Of a stretch of 64,000 nucleotides of DNA, positions 17,879 to 26,516 are shown piece by piece. The stretch spans positions 2,641,421 to 2,705,420 of the forward strand of contig NZ_FNWC01000007.1 in NCBI RefSeq assembly GCF_900104635.1, given 5' to 3'. Every line of letters starts with the position of its first letter. The stretch's first letter is position 1. Under the pieces are notes generated by a model that saw only the letters and a program-made list of their open reading frames with translations, was not told the origin of the DNA and ran no database searches. Made by a program: the position numbers and the translations under genes. This DNA comes from Coprococcus phoceensis (GTDB lineage Bacteria; Bacillota; Clostridia; Lachnospirales; Lachnospiraceae).

Positions 17879-18099
17879 GCTTCACCCCCTCTCTTCTGGT
17901 TTTCCAATTCTAATTTTAAATGCAGAATATGCAGTATCTTTGCTTATTCCCCTAAATTTCTCTGTAAATCTTTTATCTCTCTCCAGCCATTGACTTTCCC
18001 CTTTCCCATTGATAAAATCATTATGGATAGAATCAAAAATCATAAAAAGTCACACAAACTGCTATGGAGTTTTTACGGGCAATCAATGCCCTTATGAAC

Positions 18100-18400
18100 C
18101 GTGGCAGTTTTTTTATTGCTTCTGCCCAACTGCAAAGTCGAATTATCAACGCTATCCATAACAAGGGCGGTAACGCCCTACTGTGTTGCAAACCGCTCGC
18201 CTATACTCACGCAACACGCAAATTCCCTACGGGTAATTTGCAGAAGAATAGCAAGCACTGCCTGTGTTCCCTCACAGGCACCATTTCCGCAAATTTCTAC
18301 CAAGTGAAAACTTGCAGAAATTGGCTTGCATGGGGCATATCCCCCTGTCCCCCTAAAAGCAAAAAACAACCGCCGGCTACGGCATATTTGAAAATCTTTT
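18100..18400 (+). other. oriT: Candidate origin of transfer (oriT) upstream of mobC
   Basis: A gene-free block directly in front of mobC with several hairpins: AGGGCG/CGCCCT at 18164-18179, GCAAATT/AATTTGC at 18218-18241, TGCCTGTG/CACAGGCA at 18259-18280, then a G/C-rich end with runs of C at about 18330-18355. This is the usual position and architecture of oriT for MOBP relaxases with MobC. The nick site was not identified. Confidence 0.45.
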
Positions 18401-18429
18401 ATACAAATAAGGAAAGGACTGATACTGCA

Positions 18430-18771
18430 ATGGCAAACCGAGAAAGACAAAATGAACTTAAAATCTATCTCAGCGATGACGAGCAATACATCTTAGATCA
18501 GAAATGGAAAGCCTCCGGCATGAAGAGCAAATCCGCATTTATTCGGCATCTGATTTTGTATGGCTATGTCTACGATGTAAACTACGAACACCTGCGGGAA
18601 TACAACACCACGCTCGCCCGTATCGGCAATAATCTGAACCAGATTGCCAAGCGGATGAATGCTACTGGCAATGTCTATAAAGCCGATGTAAACGAAGTAA
18701 AGGAGCTGATGAAACAGGTATGGCAATCACAAAAATCCATGCTATCCAGGCAACCGTCCATAAGGCAGTAA
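18430..18771 (+). CDS. mobC: MobC-like relaxosome accessory protein
   Basis: A 113-residue protein. The N-terminus (MANRERQNELKIYLSDDEQYILDQKW) and the region KSAFIRHLILYG form a ribbon-helix-helix; the C-terminal part LREYNTTLARIGNNLNQIAKRMNATGN is the characteristic MobC segment. It would bind oriT and help the relaxase nick DNA. The relaxase start lies 52 bases inside its 3' end, so the two are translationally coupled. I start at ATG 18430 because the upstream in-frame DNA contains the oriT-like hairpins and no relative extends there. Confidence 0.9.
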   Translation: MANRERQNELKIYLSDDEQYILDQKWKASGMKSKSAFIRHLILYGYVYDVNYEHLREYNTTLARIGNNLNQIAKRMNATGNVYKADVNEVKELMKQVWQSQKSMLSRQPSIRQ

Positions 18772-20123
18772 ACTATATCTGTAATTCCCAAAAAACAGAT
18801 GAAAGTAGTCTCATTTCTTCCTTCGGATGCAGTCCTGAAACCGCTGCCTTTGACTTCAAATTTGCTCTGTCAAAAACAAATCAGGCAGACCCCAACAAAG
18901 CCTTTCATCTGATACAGGCTTTCGCTCCGGGAGAGGTATCTTATAAGGAAGCACATCAGATCGGTGTGGAGCTTGCCGACAAGCTGTTAGAGGGGAAATT
19001 TTCTTATATCGTTTCCACTCATATTGATAAAGGTCACGTTCACAACCACATCATTTTCTGTGCCGCAGATAATGTGAATCACGAAAAATATCATGACTGT
19101 AAACAGACCTACTACCACATTCGCCGCCTGAATGATGAGCTGTGTTCCAAGCATCAGTTATCCGTCATTTCTCCCACAAACCAGCGTGGTAAAAGTTATA
19201 AAGAATGGACATCCGGCAGAAATGGCACCTCGTGGAAAATCAAGCTCAAGCAGGACATTGATGAAGCAATTCAAAACGCTGATACATATGAACAGTGCAT
19301 GGAGCTGATACGGGCAAAAGGTTATGAAATCAAAGGCGAAACCATTGGAGAAAACGCCTTAAAGTACATTTCCTTCCGCCCCCTTGACCGGGAGCATTTT
19401 GTCCGTGGCAGCTTAAAGTCTTTGGGTGCAGAATACACCAAAGAACGGATTAAGGAACGGGTAGAAACAAAGGCTTTAGCACAGACACAAAAACGTGTCC
19501 CATTCCCTGCCCGAAAAAAACCTCTTATCAAGGATTATTCTTCCCGAACGCTCATTGACACCTCGGAAGAAAAGTTCACGCAAAGCCCCGGTCTGCAGCA
19601 TTGGGCAGCGATTGAAAATCTCAAAATCGCTGCCAGCAGTTACAGTAAAGCAGGTTCTATCATCGAGCTTGAAAAACAGATTGAAAGTAAGTCTGTTCTT
19701 GCAAAAACCGCACGGAACAGTCTTGTGGAAACAGAACGTCAGCTAAAGGATTTAGGACAGATATTGAAATACGCTGAACAATATCAGAGCAATCATATCT
19801 ATCACATCCGTTACCGGAAATCGAAAGACCCTGACGCTTATCTCCGCCACCATGAAACAGAACTCCTGCTCCATGACGGTGCAGAAAATATGCTGAAACG
19901 CTTTGGAATCAGCTTAAAACATTTTGATATTGATAAGTTTCGTAATGATTACAATGCTCTGTATGCCAAGAAAGAAGCCTTGCAGAAAACCTATAAATCT
20001 GCTGAAAAAGACATACAGGCTCTCAACCGAAAACTGGATAATCTGAACCAGTATCTTGACCGGACTCCGGGACAGGAACAGACCACAAACCGCAAACCGG
20101 AAAAAGACTTTACAACGCTCTGA
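18720..20123 (+). CDS. MOBP-type relaxase
   Basis: A 467-residue conjugative relaxase that nicks oriT and pilots the single strand. The N-terminal relaxase domain (about 1-240) has the candidate catalytic tyrosine in AVNYICN (near residue 18) and the metal-binding motif HIDKGHVHNHIIF (near residue 100). The C-terminal half is charged and predicted to be helical/coiled coil (IIELEKQIESKSVLAKTARNSLVETERQLKDL). Upstream coupling with mobC and the nearby hairpins fit a complete mobilisation module at the left end of the ICE. Confidence 0.93.
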   Translation: MAITKIHAIQATVHKAVNYICNSQKTDESSLISSFGCSPETAAFDFKFALSKTNQADPNKAFHLIQAFAPGEVSYKEAHQIGVELADKLLEGKFSYIVSTHIDKGHVHNHIIFCAADNVNHEKYHDCKQTYYHIRRLNDELCSKHQLSVISPTNQRGKSYKEWTSGRNGTSWKIKLKQDIDEAIQNADTYEQCMELIRAKGYEIKGETIGENALKYISFRPLDREHFVRGSLKSLGAEYTKERIKERVETKALAQTQKRVPFPARKKPLIKDYSSRTLIDTSEEKFTQSPGLQHWAAIENLKIAASSYSKAGSIIELEKQIESKSVLAKTARNSLVETERQLKDLGQILKYAEQYQSNHIYHIRYRKSKDPDAYLRHHETELLLHDGAENMLKRFGISLKHFDIDKFRNDYNALYAKKEALQKTYKSAEKDIQALNRKLDNLNQYLDRTPGQEQTTNRKPEKDFTTL

Positions 20124-20136
20124 TTTCCCCACAAAA

Positions 20137-20181
20137 AAGGTGTATCGCGTTGAAGTTTTATACTTCTTTGCGATACACCTT
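20137..20181. terminator. Strong hairpin after the relaxase gene
   Basis: Perfect 12-base arms AAGGTGTATCGC/GCGATACACCTT with an inner GAAGT/ACTTC stem. The T run lies on the minus strand side, so it would be a good terminator for leftward transcription and a weaker one for the relaxase. Confidence 0.6.
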
Positions 20182-20340
20182 AGTGTGTAATATGCTGCTA
20201 TCTCAAAACTTTTCACTATTCTTTTTCTATGTATTTTCACATACTTTACATCCATGTATTACACTCCATATCTACACTGTATTCTATTGCAATTCACTCG
20301 TTTTAATAGGTATTGTAAACTACTATCGAGGTGAATTATA

Positions 20341-20688
20341 ATGCATGACATAAAACAAATTCTTGCCATTGCAGTGCGTGAAGCCCGTACCGAACTCGGA
20401 CTTTCACAAGAAAAGCTGGCTGAAACTCTTAATATGGATACCCGCACCATACTAAATATTGAAGCCGGACGTGGTAACCCCAAATATGATAAGCTGTATC
20501 CTTTGATTACATATCTGAAGATACCCGCCGATAAGATTTTCTACCCAGCCAACGCAAACCAACAGCCAAATCTCCAAAAACTCCTGACCCTGCTGAATGA
20601 CTGCACGGAACAGGAGGCTGCGGATTTATTGCCTATGGTTCGTTATCTGCTTGATCTGCTGCACAAGCAAGACCATCCAACTCTGTAA
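20341..20688 (+). CDS. XRE-type HTH regulator
   Basis: A 115-residue protein with an N-terminal Cro/C1-type helix-turn-helix (residues about 12-65: VREARTELGLSQEKLAETLNMDTRTILNIEAGRGNPKYDKLYPLITYLKIPADKIF) and a short helical tail that ends in LLPMVRYLLDLLHKQ. A TCGAGGTGAATTATA ribosome region precedes the ATG. It stands alone between the relaxase and the bla regulon with terminators on both sides. It likely controls ICE functions. Confidence 0.88.
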   Translation: MHDIKQILAIAVREARTELGLSQEKLAETLNMDTRTILNIEAGRGNPKYDKLYPLITYLKIPADKIFYPANANQQPNLQKLLTLLNDCTEQEAADLLPMVRYLLDLLHKQDHPTL

Positions 20689-20693
20689 GAATG

Positions 20694-20727
20694 CCAATAG
20701 ACTCCTTGTGACTCTATTGGTTTTCTT
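20694..20727 (+). terminator. Terminator after the XRE gene
   Basis: Arms CCAATAGA/TCTATTGG followed by TTTTCTT. Confidence 0.75.
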
Positions 20728-20786
20728 ATTTTCAAAGCACTTTATTTACAATTTCAATCATCCTGATTCCACTCCTTTTTTAAATT

Positions 20787-20823
20787 CTTACTTATGTAAT
20801 ATTTGAATTATTACATAAGTAAG
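20787..20823. promoter_or_regulatory. Double BlaI-type operator (distal) upstream of blaI
   Basis: A 15-bp perfect inverted repeat (CTTACTTATGTAATA, 7-base spacer, complement). Each half contains a TTAC-n4-GTAA dyad, close to the TACA-n2-TGTA operators bound by BlaI/MecI. Confidence 0.65.
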
Positions 20824-20887
20824 ATTTCAAGTCAATCTATTTTCTCTTAAATTGACAACTACACAAATAACATCTATAATATTTTTA

Positions 20888-20899
20888 TTACAGCCGTAA
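20888..20899. promoter_or_regulatory. BlaI-type operator (proximal) upstream of blaI
   Basis: TTACAGCCGTAA, 20 bases before the blaI start codon and followed by AGATTT as at other operator copies in the window. Confidence 0.65.
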
Positions 20900-20919
20900 G
20901 ATTTAAGGAGGGATTTGAA

Positions 20920-21306
20920 ATGAGCGATTTACCACAGATTTCTGAAGCTGAATTTGAAGTTATGAAAATCGTATGGAAACATGCGCCGATCAGCACCAAT
21001 GAAATAACTGATAAATTATTACAGACTACGAACTGGAGTCCAAAAACAATACAAACTCTAATTAAACGTCTAGTGAACAAGGGCGTTCTGACTTATGAAA
21101 AACAAAGTCGGGTGTTTGTTTACACTCCAGTTGTGAAAGAAAGTGAATACATCGGTCAGGAAAGTAACTCTTTTCTAGAACGATACTACGATGGAGACAT
21201 CACTGCCATGCTGTCTGCATATATAGAAAATGACAGACTGTCCGAAACGGAAATAGACACTCTCCGCTCTCTTCTTTCCAAGAGGTCAAAAAAAGGAGGT
21301 AATTAA
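20920..21306 (+). CDS. blaI: BlaI/MecI-family repressor
   Basis: A 128-residue winged-helix repressor. N-terminal DNA-binding domain about 1-72 (ISEAEFEVMKIVWKHAPISTNEITDKLLQTTNWSPKTIQTLIKRLVNKGVLTYEKQ), then the dimerisation part with NSFLERYYDGDITAMLSAYIENDRLSETEIDTLRSLL. In staphylococcal BlaI/MecI induction is by cleavage at an Asn-Phe bond in the corresponding dimerisation helix; here the aligned position appears to read Ala-Tyr, so the cleavage bond may differ. AAGGAGGG ribosome site. blaR1 starts two bases after the stop codon. Confidence 0.93.
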   Translation: MSDLPQISEAEFEVMKIVWKHAPISTNEITDKLLQTTNWSPKTIQTLIKRLVNKGVLTYEKQSRVFVYTPVVKESEYIGQESNSFLERYYDGDITAMLSAYIENDRLSETEIDTLRSLLSKRSKKGGN

Positions 21307-21307
21307 C

Positions 21308-23104
21308 ATGGCTGATTTTATGATACGCTTTTTAATATGCAATGTATTTATCAGCGGTATCATCGGAATTCTTTTGATAGCCAAGCGGATATTCAAAGTC
21401 AACCTATCCAGCCGGATGCAGTATAATCTATGGTTCCTGCTACTTGGATTGTTGGTAGTTCCTTTTATACCGTTCCGTTTAATTGGGTTTCCGCAAATCC
21501 TCTCGTGGCTCAGTAGCCTGAAAAGTTCTCCTACTTCTGGCACCAGAACCGCCATAGGAGAAGCTGTTGGGATCAATCCAGCCGGAAATGCAGACTGGAT
21601 GAATGACTTTGCCCTTTCGGTAAATAGTGAGACTCCATCCAGCATCGGATACATACTATTTGGAATATGGCTTGTAGGCATCCTTGCAATGATTATATTG
21701 GTAATCAAGTCCTCTATCCGCTTACAGAACTTGAAAAAATCTGCACTTCCCCTTCAGAACCCGGAAGTCCGAAAACTATATCATCGATGTATGAAAGAAA
21801 TGGGAATTAACAGAAATATCCATGTTTACAGTACTGCATTTTTGAAATCTCCGATTATTGTGGGGCTTTTGAAACCTTGTATTTATCTGCCGATTCATCT
21901 CATCTCAGATTATAACGAATCGGACATGCGATACATGCTGTTACACGAGCTACAGCACTATAAGCACAAAGATGCTATTGCCAACTATCTAATGAACTTT
22001 GCCGGAGTAATATATTGGTTCAATCCTCTTGTCTGGTATGCTCTGAAAGAAATGCGTAATGACAGAGAGGTTGCCTGTGACACCTCTGTTTTAAAGATGC
22101 TTGAGGAGGATGATTATGCAGATTATGGTAATACACTGATCAATTTTGCGGAAAAGATTTCACTTACTCCATTTCCGTTTGCCGCCGGTCTTGGTGGAAA
22201 CATGAAGCAGATGAAACGGAGAATTATCAACATTGCATCTTATGAGAAGCCGACATTTATAAAAAGAGTAAAAGGTATGACTGCATTCATGTTGACTGCT
22301 GTCCTTCTCCTTGGATTCGCACCTTTTATTTCTACATACGCAGCAGATGGAAGCCACTACCAATGGGATTCCTCTTCTGAGAATATTTCCTATGTAGACC
22401 TCTCCACATACTTCAGAGAATACGAAGGCAGCTTTGTTTTATACGATTTGGAAAACGATGCATGGAGTATACATGACATGGAGCATGCCACCTTACGGGT
22501 TGCTCCAAACTCCACCTACAAGATATACGATGCTTTGTTCGGATTGGAAGAAGGCGTCATTACACCAGAAAATTCGTTCATTGCATGGAATGGAGAAACC
22601 TATCCATTTGAAGCATGGAACGCAGATCAGACCTTACAGTCTGCAATGAACTCCTCTGTGAATTGGTATTTTCAAGCAGTAGACGAACAGCTTGGAACCT
22701 CTGACGTTTACAGCTATGTTCAAGAAATCGGATATGGTAACGAAAACATGAGTGGCGATTTCTCCTCTTATTGGATGGAATCCTCCTTGGAAATCTCTCC
22801 AATAGAACAGGTCGAACTTTTAACCAAGCTGCAGAATAACAGTTTCGGCTTCGCCCCTGAAAATATCAATGCAGTAAAAGATGCCATCTGCCTTTCAGCT
22901 TCCGATGCCGGAACATTCTACGGAAAAACCGGAACTGGCCGTGTTAATGGACAGGATGTAAACGGATGGTTCATCGGTTATATCGAAACTGCAGATAATA
23001 CATACTTTTTTGCCACCAACATTAGTGCAGACAGCGATGCTACCGGAGGCAACGCAACTGAAATAACCATGTCTATCTTGTCAGACATGAATATCTGGAA
23101 ATAA
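21308..23104 (+). CDS. blaR1: BlaR1/MecR1-family beta-lactam sensor-transducer
   Basis: A 598-residue membrane protein, normal length for BlaR1. The N-terminal half has several membrane segments and an M56 zinc metalloprotease with HELQHYKHKD (near residue 215) and REVACD downstream. A last membrane segment (MTAFMLTAVLLLGFAPF, near 325) leads to an extracellular class D beta-lactamase-like sensor: STYK (near 403, the acylated serine), SSVN (near 450) and KTGTG (near 540). All catalytic motifs are present. By analogy with staphylococci, beta-lactam acylation activates the protease, which leads to loss of BlaI repression. Confidence 0.93.
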   Translation: MADFMIRFLICNVFISGIIGILLIAKRIFKVNLSSRMQYNLWFLLLGLLVVPFIPFRLIGFPQILSWLSSLKSSPTSGTRTAIGEAVGINPAGNADWMNDFALSVNSETPSSIGYILFGIWLVGILAMIILVIKSSIRLQNLKKSALPLQNPEVRKLYHRCMKEMGINRNIHVYSTAFLKSPIIVGLLKPCIYLPIHLISDYNESDMRYMLLHELQHYKHKDAIANYLMNFAGVIYWFNPLVWYALKEMRNDREVACDTSVLKMLEEDDYADYGNTLINFAEKISLTPFPFAAGLGGNMKQMKRRIINIASYEKPTFIKRVKGMTAFMLTAVLLLGFAPFISTYAADGSHYQWDSSSENISYVDLSTYFREYEGSFVLYDLENDAWSIHDMEHATLRVAPNSTYKIYDALFGLEEGVITPENSFIAWNGETYPFEAWNADQTLQSAMNSSVNWYFQAVDEQLGTSDVYSYVQEIGYGNENMSGDFSSYWMESSLEISPIEQVELLTKLQNNSFGFAPENINAVKDAICLSASDAGTFYGKTGTGRVNGQDVNGWFIGYIETADNTYFFATNISADSDATGGNATEITMSILSDMNIWK

Positions 23105-23113
23105 AACATAATA

Positions 23114-23165
23114 AAATCGGGTAAAGGTCATAGTCAGTCGTACAATCTTTTACCCGATTTTTTGT
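23114..23165. terminator. Bidirectional terminator between convergent transcripts
   Basis: AAATCGGGTAAA at 23114-23125 and its complement at 23149-23160, followed by a T run in the plus direction and A run before it. It separates blaR1 from the leftward operon. Confidence 0.85.
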
Positions 23166-23194
23166 GTTTTAACACTATTCGTATCTTTTATTTC

Positions 23195-24703
23195 TTATTG
23201 TAAATCACCTTCGCCTGTACTTAATCCCTCATACATCCATGTCTTTCCATTGTCGTTAGATGTAAATCTCAAGCCTCCGTAACTGCTGTATTCTGCCTTG
23301 ATGATTACAGTCCATTGTCCATCGGATACTTGTGGCATCTCTGCGTAATCATAATCTGCGATTGTGTATCCTAGTTCATCAGCAATATCCGGCAGTTCCG
23401 TAACCTCTTCCATTGGAAATTCCATCTGTGTAAAAGTAACTCCGCCATCTGATGTCACATATAAAGTTGAGGCATCCTGTGAAGCGCCTGTCATACCAAT
23501 CACACCAAGATTTTCATCGTAAAATTCTATTCCCAGTGCCACGCCAATCTTGTTGTTAAACGGATTGGCATTTATCACATTCCATGTTTCACCACCATCT
23601 GATGACTTTTCCAATTCATAATAACGGCTTCCTGCTGCCGCATCAGTAACTACTAATCTCCATCCAATTTCTTTATTCTCAGACAACCAGTAATATACAG
23701 AACCGTTGGAATTATCTACATACCAGGATTCTGTTTCTTTAGCATCATCAATAGTCTGCTCTTCCTCCCTGTCGATGATAGTTTCTAACGGAATCACTTC
23801 CGGTTCCATAAAATAACGTACCGGAGTCACCTCAGATTCACTTGGAATATGAAGCGAGACTTCATATCCATAAACAGCTCCACCATTCAGTTCCGAATAA
23901 ATGGCATTGTCTGTGTTGTCCACTCCGTCACCATCCACATCACCTTGAAGATATACAAATCCTTCCATTGTGTTAAATTCCCGCTTGCCATAATAGAGAA
24001 TTTCATAATCGTCTGCATATCCTTCCACAGCCCAGTTATTTACTCTTGTTTTGTAATCAGCGTTTTTCAAAATTTCAAGCATCGGCTGTAATCTCATGTC
24101 ATCATCGTAAGATTTGCTCGCAACTCCATTAATACACACAGTCATTTTTGAATCTGCATCCACATCATAGTCAATAAGGAATGTATTTTCGTCTCCATTT
24201 TCATATCTTCCATACATATAAGTATAAATACTCTGAATTTCACCATCTTTGTCAAAGGAAAGCTGGAACTTATTTTGAACATAAAGTTCATCCGGTAAAT
24301 CCAACTCTGTCTCAATGTCTTCCAAGATTCCTTCTACACCTGTCTCAAAGAAGTTGGTATGAGTAAGTTCAATTTTCTTTTGGTTACGCCATTCGTCAAT
24401 CTTCCATGACAATGCACCATTATAAGGGATTGCCGAATAAATAATCCTGCCTCCAAACAAAATGGTCAGGGCAACAACTACAATACATTTTCCCCAGAAC
24501 AGTTTACCTTTTTCAATTTTTTCTTCTTTTCTACTGCTAACAATTCCAAAAATGATTGTTGCTATAAGAACAACACCCAAAATCAATATTGGAATCAAGT
24601 CCACTTTCGTCCCACCGTATTGACATAGATTTGAAATGCGAATCATCAGCACCGCATATATAGCAATTCCAATAAAACCACATATATTAGAAATTTTCTT
24701 CAT
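23195..24703 (-). CDS. Membrane protein with Asp-box (BNR-like) repeats
   Basis: A 502-residue protein. Three membrane segments lie in the first 100 residues, then a large extracytoplasmic part. Near the C-terminus are three Asp-box style turns: SSDGGETWNVI, TSDGGVTFTQM and SNDNGKTWMYEG, the loop motif of beta-propeller folds. A dockerin-like or calcium loop is suggested by GDVDGDGVDNTDN. No catalytic set of a sialidase can be seen, so enzymatic function is not claimed. It follows the small membrane protein gene by 20 bp and shares its BlaI-type operator, so it likely belongs to the beta-lactam response. Confidence 0.75.
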   Translation of the reverse strand: MKKISNICGFIGIAIYAVLMIRISNLCQYGGTKVDLIPILILGVVLIATIIFGIVSSRKEEKIEKGKLFWGKCIVVVALTILFGGRIIYSAIPYNGALSWKIDEWRNQKKIELTHTNFFETGVEGILEDIETELDLPDELYVQNKFQLSFDKDGEIQSIYTYMYGRYENGDENTFLIDYDVDADSKMTVCINGVASKSYDDDMRLQPMLEILKNADYKTRVNNWAVEGYADDYEILYYGKREFNTMEGFVYLQGDVDGDGVDNTDNAIYSELNGGAVYGYEVSLHIPSESEVTPVRYFMEPEVIPLETIIDREEEQTIDDAKETESWYVDNSNGSVYYWLSENKEIGWRLVVTDAAAGSRYYELEKSSDGGETWNVINANPFNNKIGVALGIEFYDENLGVIGMTGASQDASTLYVTSDGGVTFTQMEFPMEEVTELPDIADELGYTIADYDYAEMPQVSDGQWTVIIKAEYSSYGGLRFTSNDNGKTWMYEGLSTGEGDLQ

Positions 24704-24723
24704 AATTTGTCTCCATCTCGTTT

Positions 24724-25164
24724 TTAGTGTCCACGTATATCCAATTCATCCAATAGAGAATTTTCACTTCCCCAAGAATATACAATGTAATAACCCCTGT
24801 CCTTTATTTCTTCCGCAAATTGTAGTGTCCCGTGATCAATCCCCTCAATGGACTGCCCTTCCTGAATTTTCACCAAACATTCCCACTCATTACTTCTGTA
24901 CCTTGAATAGTAAGCATCCAATTCTTCCAAAGACAAGTCACTTCGAATTAGAATTGCTCCGAAATACTGCATTCCATTTCCGTTACCTGTCAGCTTCCCT
25001 GCCCGTGATATTGACTCTATCAATTCCGTTTTCTCTGGCAGTGGTGTTTCACATAATTTCTTTTCCACTTTATAAGCAGTGTGGTTATTTATAAGCGGAA
25101 TTGAAATCACACCGCCTATTAATACAACTGCTGCCAATATTCCAACTAGTTTTAATTTCTTCAT
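24724..25164 (-). CDS. Small membrane-anchored protein of the bla regulon
   Basis: A 146-residue protein with an N-terminal membrane anchor (KLVGILAAVVLIGGVISIPLI) and a small extracellular domain with no recognised family. GGAGGA precedes the ATG. It is first in a two-gene leftward unit with the Asp-box protein. A TTACATCTGTAA operator lies 19 bases upstream of the start. Function unknown. Confidence 0.75.
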   Translation of the reverse strand: MKKLKLVGILAAVVLIGGVISIPLINNHTAYKVEKKLCETPLPEKTELIESISRAGKLTGNGNGMQYFGAILIRSDLSLEELDAYYSRYRSNEWECLVKIQEGQSIEGIDHGTLQFAEEIKDRGYYIVYSWGSENSLLDELDIRGH

Positions 25165-25182
25165 GTGTCCTCCTTCCTTTTC

Positions 25183-25194
25183 TTACATCTGTAA
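25183..25194. promoter_or_regulatory. BlaI-type operator before the small membrane protein gene
   Basis: TTACATCTGTAA contains TACA-TC-TGTA, an exact match to the BlaI half-site pattern, followed by AGATT as at the blaI operators. Confidence 0.7.
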
Positions 25195-25223
25195 GATTAC
25201 CACAAAACACAACTATTATCAAA

Positions 25224-26489
25224 TCATTCTTTAATTCGGTATTGATAATCGGGTATCTGCATAATTCCGTCATTTAGGATTTTATTCCCCAAATACTGAA
25301 AACTGCCATCCTCTGCAAACCTTACCGTAAGTTCATGGGTTATGACTGCATCATCGCAAATAACCATATCACAAACCGCCTCCACCGTTAACGTGACTGT
25401 CTCATCATCATTTTCTTTGATATCCGTGACCTCTGGCAAAGAAGTTCCAAAGAAAGTAGGTGCATAATTTCCACATCCTAATCGAGCCCAATCATATGTG
25501 TGGTTTTCCTCGTCAAATACTGCGTACTCTCGTATCTGCTCCGCTGTTATCGGAAGATATTCCATAATCAGACTTTCGAATTCTTCTTTTGGAATACCAT
25601 TTGGATAATCTTCGGAATTGAACTTTTCTCCATATTTCATTCCATACAGATATTCAAACATTCCGTTATAATCCAATTCACTCATATTTTCCGTATTCCA
25701 GTTGGAACACAAAAGGTTCTGTCCCTGATATCCAAGTCCCAAGACGAGGCGCTCAGACATCTCTCGCTGTTCCTCTGTCATAGGTTTTATTCTAATCACG
25801 CTGCTTCCATCCACAATTTCACTGACCTCCGGTGGCTCCGGCACACACAACTCGTAGCAGAACCATCCCTTATCTGTATATTTCCACTCTTTTAGTCTTG
25901 TATAGGAAATGTATGAAATCCCCGGCTTATTATCAGCATTCCAGATTCCTTTTGCACTTACAACATACATATCTGTTCCATCAAAAATGAATTTCATTCT
26001 GCCCAATCCACCATCGTTGTGGACTTCATAAATTACTGCAGAACCACTTTTCCCTTCCATACATTCTTTCAGAAAACTGTCAACACTTTCATAATTCTCC
26101 ATGTTAGAATATGTTACCATTGTTGTAACCGGACATCCTGCATCCTTTAGCTTCCTCTGCATTTCCAAAACTGTTTGATCATCCAAAGCAACATTAGATG
26201 CTATCCCTTTATCTGCAGTTTCATAAATGTCAAGATAAAGTTCCATCTGCTTTTTACAGTCAGTCTCAGCTTCTTCCCTTTCCTGTTCATCTAACGGAAG
26301 GTCGTAGCCCTTTTCCCATTGTTCTGCAGCCTCTTCCTCGGCACTTTTTATCTCCTCCGTGGAAGATACATCTTCCGTATCTTCCACAAGAGATTCATCC
26401 ACAATACTATCTTCTTTTCCACAGGCACATACGAAGCATCCAATCAGAAATGCCATAATCAGCAAAATGCTTTTTTTCTTTAATGCCAT
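25224..26489 (-). CDS. Lipoprotein, paralogue 3 of the bla regulon
   Basis: A 421-residue protein with a lipoprotein signal (ILLIMAFLIGCFVCACGKE; lipobox ending at Cys near residue 23) followed by an acidic linker. It shares a layout with the two upstream proteins: a helical region, an LNDG/D-rich middle with GLGRMKFIFDG, the stretch YLPITAEQIREYAVFDEENHTYDW, and a C-terminal strand region with DDETVTLTVEAV and VRFAEDGSFQYLGNKI. I do not recognise a characterised family. It is last of the probable four-gene operon led by the MecA-like gene, 27 bp after its neighbour. Confidence 0.8.
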   Translation of the reverse strand: MALKKKSILLIMAFLIGCFVCACGKEDSIVDESLVEDTEDVSSTEEIKSAEEEAAEQWEKGYDLPLDEQEREEAETDCKKQMELYLDIYETADKGIASNVALDDQTVLEMQRKLKDAGCPVTTMVTYSNMENYESVDSFLKECMEGKSGSAVIYEVHNDGGLGRMKFIFDGTDMYVVSAKGIWNADNKPGISYISYTRLKEWKYTDKGWFCYELCVPEPPEVSEIVDGSSVIRIKPMTEEQREMSERLVLGLGYQGQNLLCSNWNTENMSELDYNGMFEYLYGMKYGEKFNSEDYPNGIPKEEFESLIMEYLPITAEQIREYAVFDEENHTYDWARLGCGNYAPTFFGTSLPEVTDIKENDDETVTLTVEAVCDMVICDDAVITHELTVRFAEDGSFQYLGNKILNDGIMQIPDYQYRIKE

Positions 26490-26516
26490 AATATCATCCT
26501 TTCTTTCAAAGCAAAT

